Source: Bacillus sp. 7884-1 (lineage in GTDB: Bacteria; Bacillota; Bacilli; Bacillales; Cytobacillaceae). From it: 64,000 nucleotides of DNA. The stretch covers positions 17,828-81,827 of the forward strand of contig NZ_NPDD01000167.1 of the NCBI RefSeq assembly GCF_002272245.1, read 5' to 3'. The notes beneath the pieces are model-generated. The model had not been told where the DNA came from, did not search any database, and saw nothing but the letters and a program-made list of their open reading frames with translations. Position numbers and translations under genes: made by a program. Positions 46,319-54,876 of the stretch are shown piece by piece; the stretch's first letter is position 1; the number at the start of each line of letters is the position of its first letter.

Positions 46319-47149
46319 TCATCCCTCCACTTTTTCTAGTATGTAAAAATGAATCTTAGAATCTAGTTCTCTTTGAACTCCAGTAATCATAAAGCCTCCT
46401 GAAAAAGCTTCACTTATCGCAACTTGGACGGCAAATCTCCATGCTAGAGCTACATCTGGATTTTGCTGCTTGATTAATTGAATATTTGATGGGACTGGAA
46501 CACGGTATCCGCCTTGACTCTCTTTGATTTGTATCTCGTGCTGTACTGGAGTTGGATATTCACTGGTTTGATGAAAGCTGAGAAGAGATTCATAGTTGGT
46601 TTCCGTTTGATTTTTGAAGGCGCCAAGAATAGCAGCTTCTACACGTTTTGAACAGATATCCCATTCAATTAACAAACGATCTGTTGGGAGTCCTTTATTC
46701 AATTTATCGTTCATTTCACCGTAATAAGAGGGAATATAGCGTTTCGAATATGCCCCTAACTTACAAACATTAAAATAACCATTTCTTATTTCTAATGGGT
46801 CATAGGTCCAAACCATTTTTTTGTACCCGTACTCGATTGCCCATTCTCTCTGCTTGATCTTAAGCTGGTAGCCAATTCCAGTATTCTGGAATTCTGGTAA
46901 TATACCTGTCATATGAGAGACTATATAGGACTCCCCATCCTTAAAGCCCGCGAAACCGTAGCAAAAACCCACTAACTGTTCTCCAGAAATGGCTCCAATC
47001 ACAATCCCACCATGGTGGATCGAAGCTACTAGCTGTGGCTGAGGAGTAACAACATCCGGGCTCCATATTTCAGCTTGTAGCTTGACAACCTTATTTACAT
47101 CCTCTAACTCTTCAATTCTTTTATATGTAATTCCATTTTGTAAACTCAT
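46319..47149 (-). CDS. GNAT acyltransferase (COG3375-like), probable N-succinyltransferase
   Basis: A 276-residue protein with one GNAT fold in the first half: GILPEFQNTGIGYQLKIKQR (about 83-102) is the acyl-CoA loop and MVWTYDPLEIRNGYFN follows. The C-terminal third is specific to the COG3375 group, which occurs beside NSAR genes. In the known pathway it transfers succinyl from succinyl-CoA to D-amino acids. It is the first gene after the promoter. Function is inferred from family and neighbours. Confidence 0.85.
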   Translation of the reverse strand: MSLQNGITYKRIEELEDVNKVVKLQAEIWSPDVVTPQPQLVASIHHGGIVIGAISGEQLVGFCYGFAGFKDGESYIVSHMTGILPEFQNTGIGYQLKIKQREWAIEYGYKKMVWTYDPLEIRNGYFNVCKLGAYSKRYIPSYYGEMNDKLNKGLPTDRLLIEWDICSKRVEAAILGAFKNQTETNYESLLSFHQTSEYPTPVQHEIQIKESQGGYRVPVPSNIQLIKQQNPDVALAWRFAVQVAISEAFSGGFMITGVQRELDSKIHFYILEKVEG

Positions 47150-47228
47150 AGATTGCTAGCCCCCATTCTACGTCTTCTATTTCGAATTACTAGCACATCA
47201 TCCAATGGGTCCTTTTAGTAATAGGGTG

Positions 47229-47280
47229 AAATTTCCATTTTTGAAGTTTAGACTTTAAATTTCCGTTTTTTCTGAAGTTT
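47229..47280 (-). promoter_or_regulatory. Two direct-repeat operators of the peptide-salvage operon
   Basis: AAATTTCCATTTTTGAAGTT (47229 on) and AAATTTCCGTTTTTTCTGAA (47257 on, ending GTTT at 47280) are near-copies 28 bases apart. They lie just downstream of the predicted transcription start, the usual place for a repressor. The RpiR-type regulator in the operon is the natural candidate. Nothing else is seen in the 346-base gap. Confidence 0.5.
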
Positions 47281-47294
47281 CAGCTTTTTTTATT

Positions 47295-47323
47295 ATTATA
47301 TATGACTCATTTCCACAAAACAA
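47295..47323 (-). promoter_or_regulatory. Sigma-A promoter of the peptide-salvage operon
   Basis: On the minus strand TTGTTT (47318-47323), a 17-base spacer and a perfect TATAAT (47295-47300), about 145 bases before the GNAT start. Confidence 0.6.
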
Positions 47324-47495
47324 CACAAATAAAATTAAAATTCAAAATATTTTAAAAATAATGAATTCTATTAAGGATCTATTATACAACAGGCACATTT
47401 AGGGTAAATCTCCACCCCCAAAATCTAAAAAAAAGCACAGAAAAACGACTTGGATTCTCATTTGATACTGCGATTTTAACGCGAATCCTCAAAGC

Positions 47496-47773
47496 AATAC
47501 GTACCAACTAATTGTTGGTGCAGGCTTTCATGATGTTTGGGAGAGAGTTGGTAAAGGGGATGGATTTACTGCATTACAGAATCCTGATTTATTAAACGCC
47601 TTTTCTTTACTAAGCCAAAAATCGACTATATATTCTTCAAAAATGATTGGGAGCCGAATAAAGCAGAATTAGTCGGGGATGAACAAAATGACAGTACCTT
47701 TACTGGGCTATGGCCATCTGATCATGTAGGTGTAGCAGCAAGGTTATTATTACAGGATCGTTGTGATGAGTAA
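47496..47773 (+). pseudogene. Endonuclease/exonuclease/phosphatase family, C-terminal relic
   Basis: The plus strand reads NTYQLIVGAGFHDVWERVGK with FTALQNPDLLN, then after a one-base shift KIDYIFFKNDWEPNKAELVG and GLWPSDHVGVAARLLL to a TAA at 47771-47773. The SDHVG motif is the catalytic end of EEP-fold metal-dependent hydrolases. The whole N-terminal half and a start are absent. Confidence 0.75.
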
Positions 47774-48195
47774 CCTCACTTGAATATGTAGAGTTGAAGC
47801 AACGGGAAGGATCGATATTACTGAGAAATATACTGAATCTATACTAAACCCATATATATTTCAGCTCTTTCTCTGAAAATATAAAACCTCATTTCCTTAT
47901 GATACGGCTCAGCGAATGACACCAAAGAACATAGTTGAATTTGAGCAAAAAGTTTATATATTTTTATAACCACCACCCTCACAATATTGTAGGGGTTATT
48001 TAGTCACTTAAATCTATTCATTAGTTCCATACACTTATTCATCTAAATATTTATTTACAACAGTTTTTTGCATTTGATAAATTTTTTTGTACGAAGTAAA
48101 CATTCTAACATCTAAGACATATAATTCATTAAAAATAAATACCTAAAGCGAAAGTCTAAACTAACAAACAATCTTAATAAATTTTTTTGTTCAAA

Positions 48196-48215
48196 AAGTT
48201 TCCCTATGGCAAAAA
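48196..48215 (+). promoter_or_regulatory. MntR-like operator of the DoxX-like gene
   Basis: AAGTTTCCCTATGGCAAAAA closely resembles the Bacillus MntR box and shares the AAAAAGTTTCCCT core with the box at 1691-1712. It lies about 45 bases before the ATG, where bound repressor would block transcription. The 484-base gap 47774-48257 holds no other supported gene. Confidence 0.55.
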
Positions 48216-48257
48216 AAATGCCTTATGGAAAATCGAAAATTAAGGAGGAGTATTAAA

Positions 48258-48794
48258 ATGAAAATTAAAAATTTAAAACTGTTTCCATCACTTATTGTTT
48301 TAACACGGGTTCTTTTTGGAATGGGTTGGTTATTGGCAGGAGTAACCAAAATTACGGAAAAATTATGGTTTAAAGAACCGGGTATATTTTTGAGAGAATA
48401 TCTTACGCAATCATTACAACAATCTAATGTCCCGCCCCTTTATAAGATTTTCATAGAGAATATAGCATTAGAGCATGTACTGATTTTTAACTATGTTATA
48501 CCAATTGTTCAAATTATACTTGGTATATTTCTTATAGCCGGTTTATTCACCATACCTTCTATCCTTGTTTGTCTTTTTATGCACATTAACTTTATCCTAT
48601 CTGGAAATATGAATTTAATAAGCCTTATCCTTTACACAAATGCATTTTTATTAATTATTTTTAGAACAAATATATATTACTTCAGTTTAGATAAGCATTT
48701 TAATTGGGTTTCTCTGTTCACCATTAATATAAACAAAAGAGGAACAACTGTTTCCCTACAATCTAAGAAAGAAAGGTTACATGATAACTCTTAA
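48258..48794 (+). CDS. DoxX-like membrane protein
   Basis: A 178-residue, four-helix membrane protein of the DoxX/DoxD type: LTRVLFGMGWLLAGVTKITE (residues 12-31) is the family start, and helices follow at about 70-90, 94-112 and 118-138. ATG 48258 is chosen because TAAGGAGGAG lies just upstream; an upstream in-frame ATG at 48225 has none. Such proteins take part in quinone-linked or redox membrane systems. The MntR-like box suggests control by manganese, which is unusual for this family. It is monocistronic. Confidence 0.8.
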   Translation: MKIKNLKLFPSLIVLTRVLFGMGWLLAGVTKITEKLWFKEPGIFLREYLTQSLQQSNVPPLYKIFIENIALEHVLIFNYVIPIVQIILGIFLIAGLFTIPSILVCLFMHINFILSGNMNLISLILYTNAFLLIIFRTNIYYFSLDKHFNWVSLFTININKRGTTVSLQSKKERLHDNS

Positions 48795-48799
48795 ATCGT

Positions 48800-48898
48800 T
48801 TAATTAAATAAGTCTATTAACATTGTAGTAATCCAATAAAGCAATCCAAAAATATTTACTAACACAAAACCATATAATAAAATTCTCGAAATCTTCAA
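48800..48898 (-). CDS. Possible 32-aa single-helix membrane peptide
   Basis: TTG 48898 lies nine bases after GGGAG and opens MKISRILLYGFVLVNIFG then LLYWITTMLIDLFN. It has a basic start, one strong hydrophobic helix and an acidic end, like many small membrane peptides. It converges on the DoxX-like gene. No family recognised. Confidence 0.4.
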   Translation of the reverse strand: MKISRILLYGFVLVNIFGLLYWITTMLIDLFN

Positions 48899-48968
48899 AA
48901 TCCACTACTCCCTTTCTAATAAATGTTTTCAGTACCTATTAACAATAATATTTTAAAGTCAGCTCAAA

Positions 48969-49014
48969 AAACTATAAAAGCCGTCACTATTATTAGTAAC
49001 AGCTTTTATAGTTT
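48969..49014. terminator. Bidirectional terminator hairpin
   Basis: AAACTATAAAAGC (48969-48981) pairs with GCTTTTATAGTTT (49002-49014), with further inner pairing (ACTA/TAGT). It separates the DoxX-like gene from the AhpD gene. Confidence 0.7.
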
Positions 49015-49171
49015 ACTTTGTACTATTTATGGTAAGGTTCACCACTATTAATTCTAAACTAATCTATCTCTTAATCACTGTTTAGTTTGGTTGCTCTTCT
49101 TCAAAACTTACGCACTATATAAGCATAAAATAGAAAAGGTATCCAAACTGGTTCATTTGAATGCCTTTTGT

Positions 49172-49636
49172 CTACAATCTGAGACGTTCACTATAAGATG
49201 TTCGTTGCTGTATTCCCCATTGCAATAGAAATTCTATTCCAACTTTAATTTGATTAATTATTAGAACAAGGTCTACATACTTTTTCTCGTCATAGTGTTT
49301 ACGCACACGTTGATAAAGCTCTTCTGGAAAACGTTTTGTCGGGATTAATGTCACGTACTCTGTCAACTCTAAAGCTACTTTTTCTGCTTCTGTATAGAAT
49401 TTACACACTTCCCAAGCACTAACACAATATATTCTTTGTTCTGTTTCACCCATTTTCCGAGCATCTGCTGTGTGCATATTCAAACAATATGCACAACCAT
49501 TTATTTGAGAAGCCCGAATTTTGATAAGTTCACGAAGTTTACGGTCTATACCTGTAGTTTTCGTATATTTCTCCATTTCCATCATTATTTTAAGTGCTTC
49601 TGGCGCTACATTGTAATAATCAATTCGTTGTTCCAA
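49172..49636 (-). CDS. AhpD-like carboxymuconolactone decarboxylase, C-terminus frameshifted
   Basis: A peroxidase-type CMD/AhpD protein. The redox motif is Cys48-x-x-Cys51 with His55 (CAYCLNMH). Up to about residue 128 (DLVLIINQI) it is normal. There a one-base deletion near 49245 changes the frame: the original tail SWNRISIAMGNTATNIL can be read in another frame with a stop near 49194, while the present frame gives an unrelated tail ending SYSERLRL (154 aa). The loss affects the last helix, so activity is doubtful. Start is ATG 49636. It stands alone. Confidence 0.8.
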   Translation of the reverse strand: MEQRIDYYNVAPEALKIMMEMEKYTKTTGIDRKLRELIKIRASQINGCAYCLNMHTADARKMGETEQRIYCVSAWEVCKFYTEAEKVALELTEYVTLIPTKRFPEELYQRVRKHYDEKKYVDLVLIINQIKVGIEFLLQWGIQQRTSYSERLRL

Positions 49637-49834
49637 TTAATCCCGTTGGCAGGCGAAGTCATCTATTATGATTGGCTACTCAGTGAATCATGACAACATG
49701 AAGGCTTAACAAAGCCTAATAATTAGAAACGATGGGCTCCCTTACAATCTAAAAACGTGGTTTTGAAGGATTATGTAAATTTACGCTGGGTTATGAATAA
49801 TATAATACACCCCCATTAAGGAGCGTTTGGGAAT

Positions 49835-50521
49835 ATGACTATTCGTGGAGAAAACCTTCTTATTACAGGAGCATGGTTATTAGGTGTTGGTTCACTAATG
49901 GATACAATCGGGCAGACCCAGCAAGCTTTCACCCACAGCGATCTGGGGAAAGATTTAATCATAAAAGGAAATGGGATTGAAGCTTTCGGAAATTCATTGC
50001 AAGCCATTGGGAGAACTAAGCTGTTAAAATCAGAGAAGGAGCTATCTCAAATATATGCTATCTTCGGTGCTTGGCTTGAAGCAGCTGGTAATACTTCAAA
50101 TTCAGTTGGAGTAAGTATTGACATGAATGGCGCTGAGGAAGAGGGAATAAATATAGATACCCTTGGCAGTGGAGTCCAAGGTCTTGGTGCAGCTTTTGAA
50201 GCAATAGGTGCATCCCTTGAAGAAGATTCATCCTATAGGACCCTTGCTATTACAGGAAATAGCTTCATTTCTTTAGGCTCTTTTTTAGAAGCGATCGGTA
50301 ACATTTATGTTATAAACGAAAAAAATGTAATGGGTGACCAGATTCTATTAGTTGGTAGCTGGATTCAATTTATTGGTGCAATGATATTAATTAATGCCAT
50401 TACCCTTGAGGTTGAACACATGGAACACGATGAAAATAAAAAAAATGAAAACGGTGATTCTTATCCCTATTCTTATAATAATTATTCCTTCACTAAATAC
50501 CTGAGTGCTGCCCATACCTAA
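49835..50521 (+). CDS. Repetitive Gly/Ala-Ile-Gly protein (DUF6944-like)
   Basis: A 228-residue protein behind AAGGAG. It is built from at least six imperfect repeats of about 25-35 residues with the core Gly-x-x-x-(Leu/Phe)-x-x-(Ala/Thr)-Ile-Gly: LMDTIGQT (21-28), LQAIGRT (55-61), LEAAGNT (81-87), FEAIGASL (121-128), LEAIGNIY (151-158) and IQFIGAMI. The small, evenly spaced glycines suit a beta-helix or bundled amphipathic helices. The last ~30 residues are Asn/Tyr-rich. Similar proteins occur in Bacillus as DUF6944 'repetitive' proteins with no known role. There is no signal peptide. Confidence 0.75.
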   Translation: MTIRGENLLITGAWLLGVGSLMDTIGQTQQAFTHSDLGKDLIIKGNGIEAFGNSLQAIGRTKLLKSEKELSQIYAIFGAWLEAAGNTSNSVGVSIDMNGAEEEGINIDTLGSGVQGLGAAFEAIGASLEEDSSYRTLAITGNSFISLGSFLEAIGNIYVINEKNVMGDQILLVGSWIQFIGAMILINAITLEVEHMEHDENKKNENGDSYPYSYNNYSFTKYLSAAHT

Positions 50522-50584
50522 AGATGGATGTCATTTTTTGCTTATATTCTTGTTTTAATTTTTTTACGATGTCGTCAGTCCAAA

Positions 50585-51052
50585 CTACTTTACCACGCAC
50601 GTCTCCCCTTTTTCATCAAATGCTTGCTTAAAATCAAAAGCAAAAGAAGTGGGTCCATTCTTTATATAATAGTTATATCTATTGAATGCCTCATGCCAAG
50701 AGACATCCTTCACCTTCTCTGTCCACCACACTACATATGAAAGGTGTTTCTCTTGATAAGGCTCCATCCATTTGCTCCTATTTCTCATTGCTTGTCTGTG
50801 GTGACCTGAGTAGGTAAACCGATACAAGGCTTGAAGGCTTTTCCATACAGTTAATGTAATAACAGGGAAACCATCCCCTTTAGCTGCTTCTTCAGGGATA
50901 GGGACTCCAAAAGGTGAAAAATCCTCTATTAGTTGCCCTGTTTTAGAAGCCTGTCGCATTACTTCGTATCCCGCTTCAAAAAATTCACGAGAGGCAGGAT
51001 GGTCATAGTGGTGATGTAGTTTACCCACCGTATAAATCGAAACAAATGCCAT
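50585..51052 (-). CDS. DUF3291 protein
   Basis: A 155-residue protein of the DUF3291 family, a small dimeric alpha-beta barrel-like fold of unknown function. Typical segments are LTVWKSLQALYRFTYSGHH (67-85) and HLSYVVWWTEK near 103-113. Start ATG 51052 follows GGAGGGATACAT. It lies 84 bases after the SnoaL-like gene on the same strand and may be co-transcribed with it. Confidence 0.8.
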   Translation of the reverse strand: MAFVSIYTVGKLHHHYDHPASREFFEAGYEVMRQASKTGQLIEDFSPFGVPIPEEAAKGDGFPVITLTVWKSLQALYRFTYSGHHRQAMRNRSKWMEPYQEKHLSYVVWWTEKVKDVSWHEAFNRYNYYIKNGPTSFAFDFKQAFDEKGETCVVK

Positions 51053-51136
51053 ATGTATCCCTCCATTTATATTCTTTACCTAGATATATTCAAGTAAGGA
51101 GGGATCTTATGACCTTCTAATTACCAAGTAAATTCG

Positions 51137-51469
51137 CTATTCTCTAATAAACCACACCTTGGATATGAGATTATCCTCGATTTCATAAATAGCCATCAAG
51201 CTAGTACTTTCTCTTGTAAGTCCATTTGTGGCGATTTCCCAATCGATGACCTTGTTTCCGACTATGGAACGATTCTTGATCTCAGCGAACATTTTCTTTT
51301 TGAAGGTTTCGGTATACCTTTCGATTAGTGCCTGTTTCCCTCTTAAGGTGATGGTATTATCCGGGAAGGTGTAAACGGTAATATTGTCGGCATATGTACT
51401 CGCAAACCCCTCAATATCTTGACTGTTGTAGCATTCTATTTGCTTTTCAACAACTGTTTCAATTGACAT
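51137..51469 (-). CDS. SnoaL/NTF2-like small protein
   Basis: A 110-residue protein with the cone-shaped SnoaL/NTF2 fold (EKQIECYNSQDIEGFASTYA at 8-27), used for steroid-isomerase-like or ligand-binding roles. All strands needed for the fold are present. A broken paralogue of its C-terminal half lies at 2589-2730. The ligand is unknown. Confidence 0.85.
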   Translation of the reverse strand: MSIETVVEKQIECYNSQDIEGFASTYADNITVYTFPDNTITLRGKQALIERYTETFKKKMFAEIKNRSIVGNKVIDWEIATNGLTRESTSLMAIYEIEDNLISKVWFIRE

Positions 51470-51532
51470 TTCTTCGACCCCTATTTTAGACGTTTTTTTA
51501 TCTCATATAATGAAACTAATGTTTCATTAACT

Positions 51533-52687
51533 TTATTTCCCGCAGCATTTTTTATATTTATTGCCGCTTCCACAAATGCATGGATCATTTCTGCCGACTT
51601 TATTTTCATTTCGGACCGGAGCAAGTGGGAGATCATGGCCTTTTAGTCTAAAATCGAGTTCTCTTTCCAGTGCGACTTGTCTCCAGTGAGCTAGTTCACG
51701 ATGTTCTAACCCCAAAATCGAAAAGTAGCTATAGACGGTTTGTTCAATATCAACAAGGCCAGAAGAATAATCTAGCTTCATATGTTCGTTAATTTCAGGA
51801 AGAGCTTCTTCCAAAAGCTGGTGACAAAGTGCTTCAATTAGAATATCTTGATGATCCAGTTCTTTTGCAGAACGGTAGGCTTCTCTTAGAACCATGACAC
51901 CGAAGTCTGATTTTATGTTTTCAACGATGGATGCGGCATAAATAATGGAATTATCTTTCCTAAGATAGGGTGCTACTTCCTTTACCACTTCATCCGATTG
52001 GAAACTGGTTAACGTTACGGACACTTCTTCTAACAAACTGTCATCGTCGCGATCCAATAAGCTAACCAATAAAGGAATATATCTTTGTAATTTTAACAAT
52101 CCAATCATATAGACCGTCAAGGTTCCATTAAATGAAAACCATTTTTCCTTTAACTCATCTTCTAGTACTAGATCTATTTCATCTTCTGTAACCCAGCCCT
52201 TTTTCACCAAACAGGCTGCCAGTTTTTTTGCTATTATGTAGAAATTATGCTGCTCTGAACCGGCCTGCTCAAGGTCATTTAAGATTTGACCATATTCCGA
52301 GTACACTTCTTCTTCCGTACCATGTAACAATAACTCATATAAGGACCATGTACGCTTGGGAATATATTCTTGAAGCTGTTCCTTATATTTAAGAGCAAGT
52401 TCCGGTTCGATACGGTGGACCAAGTTCACCGCTAAATGGCGTTTCGACGGTTCCATTAATGGAATATTTTCAATTAATATCCTAACAGCCTCTTCATTGA
52501 AGGTTTGATTTTCTACATAAATCATGATCGATGATTGTTTCTCTTTATTTCTAAATGCTTCTTTTAGTAACTCATTGGTCCATTCTTCTGGGACATTCGG
52601 AAAATCATGCAGAGCATGCAGGACTACCTCTTGGATTAGAATATCATCGCTAATCAAGTGTGGTTTAATTTTTTCTAAAAACGTCAT
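51533..52687 (-). CDS. HEAT-like protein with C-terminal SEC-C zinc motif
   Basis: A 384-residue, wholly helical protein that ends in a SEC-C zinc motif ([20 protein letters not shown]), the metal- and protein-binding tail also found on SecA. The body reads as a chain of HEAT-like helical pairs ([19 protein letters not shown], then [16 protein letters not shown]). ATG 52687 is preferred: GAGAGGATACATA precedes it, while the upstream ATG 52702 overlaps that site. A role in protein quality control or as a binding scaffold is inferred only from the motif. Confidence 0.8.
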   Translation of the reverse strand: MTFLEKIKPHLISDDILIQEVVLHALHDFPNVPEEWTNELLKEAFRNKEKQSSIMIYVENQTFNEEAVRILIENIPLMEPSKRHLAVNLVHRIEPELALKYKEQLQEYIPKRTWSLYELLLHGTEEEVYSEYGQILNDLEQAGSEQHNFYIIAKKLAACLVKKGWVTEDEIDLVLEDELKEKWFSFNGTLTVYMIGLLKLQRYIPLLVSLLDRDDDSLLEEVSVTLTSFQSDEVVKEVAPYLRKDNSIIYAASIVENIKSDFGVMVLREAYRSAKELDHQDILIEALCHQLLEEALPEINEHMKLDYSSGLVDIEQTVYSYFSILGLEHRELAHWRQVALERELDFRLKGHDLPLAPVRNENKVGRNDPCICGSGNKYKKCCGK

Positions 52688-52859
52688 TATGTATCCTCTC
52701 ATTCTTCCATTTATCAGTAGAATTATTGTACTTTATTACCAAGACAAAGTAAAAAATGAATAGAATCCGCCCTTTTTTGTTTGAGAACAATAATTGGGCT
52801 TATTTATTCGAATCGAAAAAGTATTTACCTCGTCAAAATAAATGAGGTGATTAGATAAC

Positions 52860-53732
52860 ATGAAAAAATTTAAACGTTTCATGCAAGTTGTTCTCTGTAC
52901 ATTGTTGATGGGGTTGTTATTTTATTTCGGTAATGGGAAGGCATTTGCCGAGGATCAATATATTACGATAAAGAAAGGTGATACATTATATAGCATCTCC
53001 AAGAAACACAATATTTCCATTGAAGATTTAAAGGAATACAACCATTTAGCAAGCAACAAGATTATTGCTGGTCAAACGTTATTATTACCAGATATTGAAC
53101 AAATCAAACCATTGTATGTTGCAGTGGCTGGTTCTTTTGGCAAAAAAAGTAATGCAGATAAGCGAGTTGCTTTTTTGAAAAAGAAAGGGATTGAAGCAAT
53201 CGTCGTGAAAAAAGTTATAAATAGTAAAAATTATTATCGTGTTCAGGCAGGTGCCTTTGCGAGTAAATCCAAAGCGGAGAAAATGATCACGAAGTTAAAG
53301 AAAAACGGGATAAAAGATGCTTTCTTTTTAACGGAGAAGCCCCTTCATATAAATGAAATCAGTGTAGGATCTTCTTACAAACAGCTCGTTCAAAAATTTG
53401 GAAAACCAACAAAAACAGAAGATGATAAAAATACTCGATCTCTTTATTATACGAATGAAGGCGTCGGGGTTCGTGTAACATTCAATGCCGACAATGACTC
53501 CATTGAACAGTTGCAAGTATACCCGGAATTTTTAAAGACAACTTCGATACCAACTGAGAAAAATAAAATCCTCGATGCTTATGGGAACCCAAATGAGGTA
53601 AAGTTCGTTACCTGCTATGAAAGCGCATCATGTGAACAAATTATCTATGTGTTTAATAAAAATCAATTAATCGTTCAGATTGATCGAGATGGAAAGACCG
53701 TTCAGTATTTGGATTTAAGAAAAATGAAATAA
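52860..53732 (+). CDS. Secreted LysM-SPOR cell-wall protein
   Basis: A 290-residue secreted protein. The signal peptide ends at about residue 30 (NGKAFA). A LysM domain (about 34-78, ITIKKGDTLYSISKKHNIS) binds peptidoglycan. A SPOR-like repeat (about 85-160, LYVAVAGSFGKKSNADKRVA and YYRVQAGAFASKSKAEKMI) follows; SPOR domains bind denuded glycan strands. The C-terminal part (165-290) resembles DUF4309-type modules (SVGSSYKQLVQKFGKPT). Start ATG 52860 follows GAGGTGATTAG. It is monocistronic and ends before a convergent terminator. A role in cell-wall or spore-cortex organisation is inferred. Confidence 0.85.
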   Translation: MKKFKRFMQVVLCTLLMGLLFYFGNGKAFAEDQYITIKKGDTLYSISKKHNISIEDLKEYNHLASNKIIAGQTLLLPDIEQIKPLYVAVAGSFGKKSNADKRVAFLKKKGIEAIVVKKVINSKNYYRVQAGAFASKSKAEKMITKLKKNGIKDAFFLTEKPLHINEISVGSSYKQLVQKFGKPTKTEDDKNTRSLYYTNEGVGVRVTFNADNDSIEQLQVYPEFLKTTSIPTEKNKILDAYGNPNEVKFVTCYESASCEQIIYVFNKNQLIVQIDRDGKTVQYLDLRKMK

Positions 53733-53809
53733 TATTAATAATCCGAATTGCGTCGTTCATCCCCCACCTTGAGTCTAAAAACTTTAACATACAACATTCA
53801 AAGATTATT

Positions 53810-53839
53810 AAGGGATTCCGTTAACAAACTGAATCCCTT
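53810..53839. terminator. Shared terminator of convergent genes
   Basis: AAGGGATTC (53810-53818) pairs with GAATCCCTT (53831-53839), between the plus-strand LysM gene and the minus-strand methyltransferase gene. Confidence 0.7.
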
Positions 53840-53844
53840 TCTGC

Positions 53845-54717
53845 TTATTTTGCTTTGAAAAGACATGTCACCCACTCGTTACTTTGTTTCCTTTCCTCCA
53901 AACAGAATCCAGCCTTTTTAAATTCATTCACAACTCGGTGATAATTCCATTCAAGCATGCCTGACAGTAGAAATGTAGTGTCTTTAAAATCTAAAAGTCC
54001 TTGGGCCTTTAGGATATGTATATTTTCCTGCGTTCCGATATTAAGAAAGATCCAATCATATTCTTTGTTGATTCGATTTTTATTGTTGATTAAGTCACTT
54101 TGAAACACATTCACCGGTTTCACAGCATTTAATTTACATTGATACAAAATTTCACGCTCCACTGGTTGAATGTCATAGGTATCGATAGAGTTTGCTCCCC
54201 TGAGGGCGGCAGCAACACTTAACACTCCTGAACCTGCTCCAATGTCGGCCACACTCGATCCTGTGAAATCATGTTTTAATATGAAGTGCAAACAATCTCT
54301 TGTGGTTTCATGATAGCCCGTACCAAAATTCCCTTGGGAATCCAGTATGATCACCTTATCTTTGTCGTAGTGATTCCTTCTATCCGGTATCGTGATGACC
54401 CAGCCATTCTCAAGGAATATGTCATCAAATGTTTGCTGGTAATTCAGCTCATTTAGTTCCTTAACCACCAAACTGGTCTCATCAATGGCTAATAATTCTA
54501 CTAACAGACGTCGTTCCTTTGCTTCGATAAAATTATTTAAATAGATATTAAGTTCTGTTGTTTCATTCCTCTTCTCAACAAAGGCATAGCCGTTGTCATC
54601 TGTCACTACATCTAAAGGTACTTCATAAAAAGCTTGGTAATAGCCTTTCTGGTATAAATGAGGAATGATTCTCTCAATTTTTTTTATGGGGAGTCTTACG
54701 GTAATTTCATACATCAT
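53845..54717 (-). CDS. PrmA-like SAM-dependent methyltransferase
   Basis: A 290-residue class I methyltransferase of the ribosomal L11 methyltransferase (PrmA) type. The SAM loop is VADIGAGSGVLSVAAAL at about 155-171, preceded by ILDSQGNFGTGYHETTR, a PrmA-like region that orients the substrate, and followed by NIGTQENIHIL where PrmA has an N-P-P-F/NI-type motif. The true PrmA is usually beside dnaJ, so this paralogue may modify another protein or small molecule. Start is ATG 54717 or 54714. Confidence 0.8.
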   Translation of the reverse strand: MMYEITVRLPIKKIERIIPHLYQKGYYQAFYEVPLDVVTDDNGYAFVEKRNETTELNIYLNNFIEAKERRLLVELLAIDETSLVVKELNELNYQQTFDDIFLENGWVITIPDRRNHYDKDKVIILDSQGNFGTGYHETTRDCLHFILKHDFTGSSVADIGAGSGVLSVAAALRGANSIDTYDIQPVEREILYQCKLNAVKPVNVFQSDLINNKNRINKEYDWIFLNIGTQENIHILKAQGLLDFKDTTFLLSGMLEWNYHRVVNEFKKAGFCLEERKQSNEWVTCLFKAK

Positions 54718-54827
54718 CTATTCTCCTAGCAGTTGGCCGCATTCATTATGAGTAAAGCCAACGTCGATCATACTTTTTATCATTATCACCAATTGAACTG
54801 AATTGAAAACGACTTAAATAACAAAAA

Positions 54828-54866
54828 AACACTCACAAATATGATCTATCAGCATTTGTGAGTGTT
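54828..54866 (-). terminator. Terminator of the GGDEF-EAL gene
   Basis: AACACTCACAAAT (54828-54840) pairs perfectly with ATTTGTGAGTGTT (54854-54866), with a T-run on the minus strand. Confidence 0.85.
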
Positions 54867-54876
54867 TCTTATTTTA

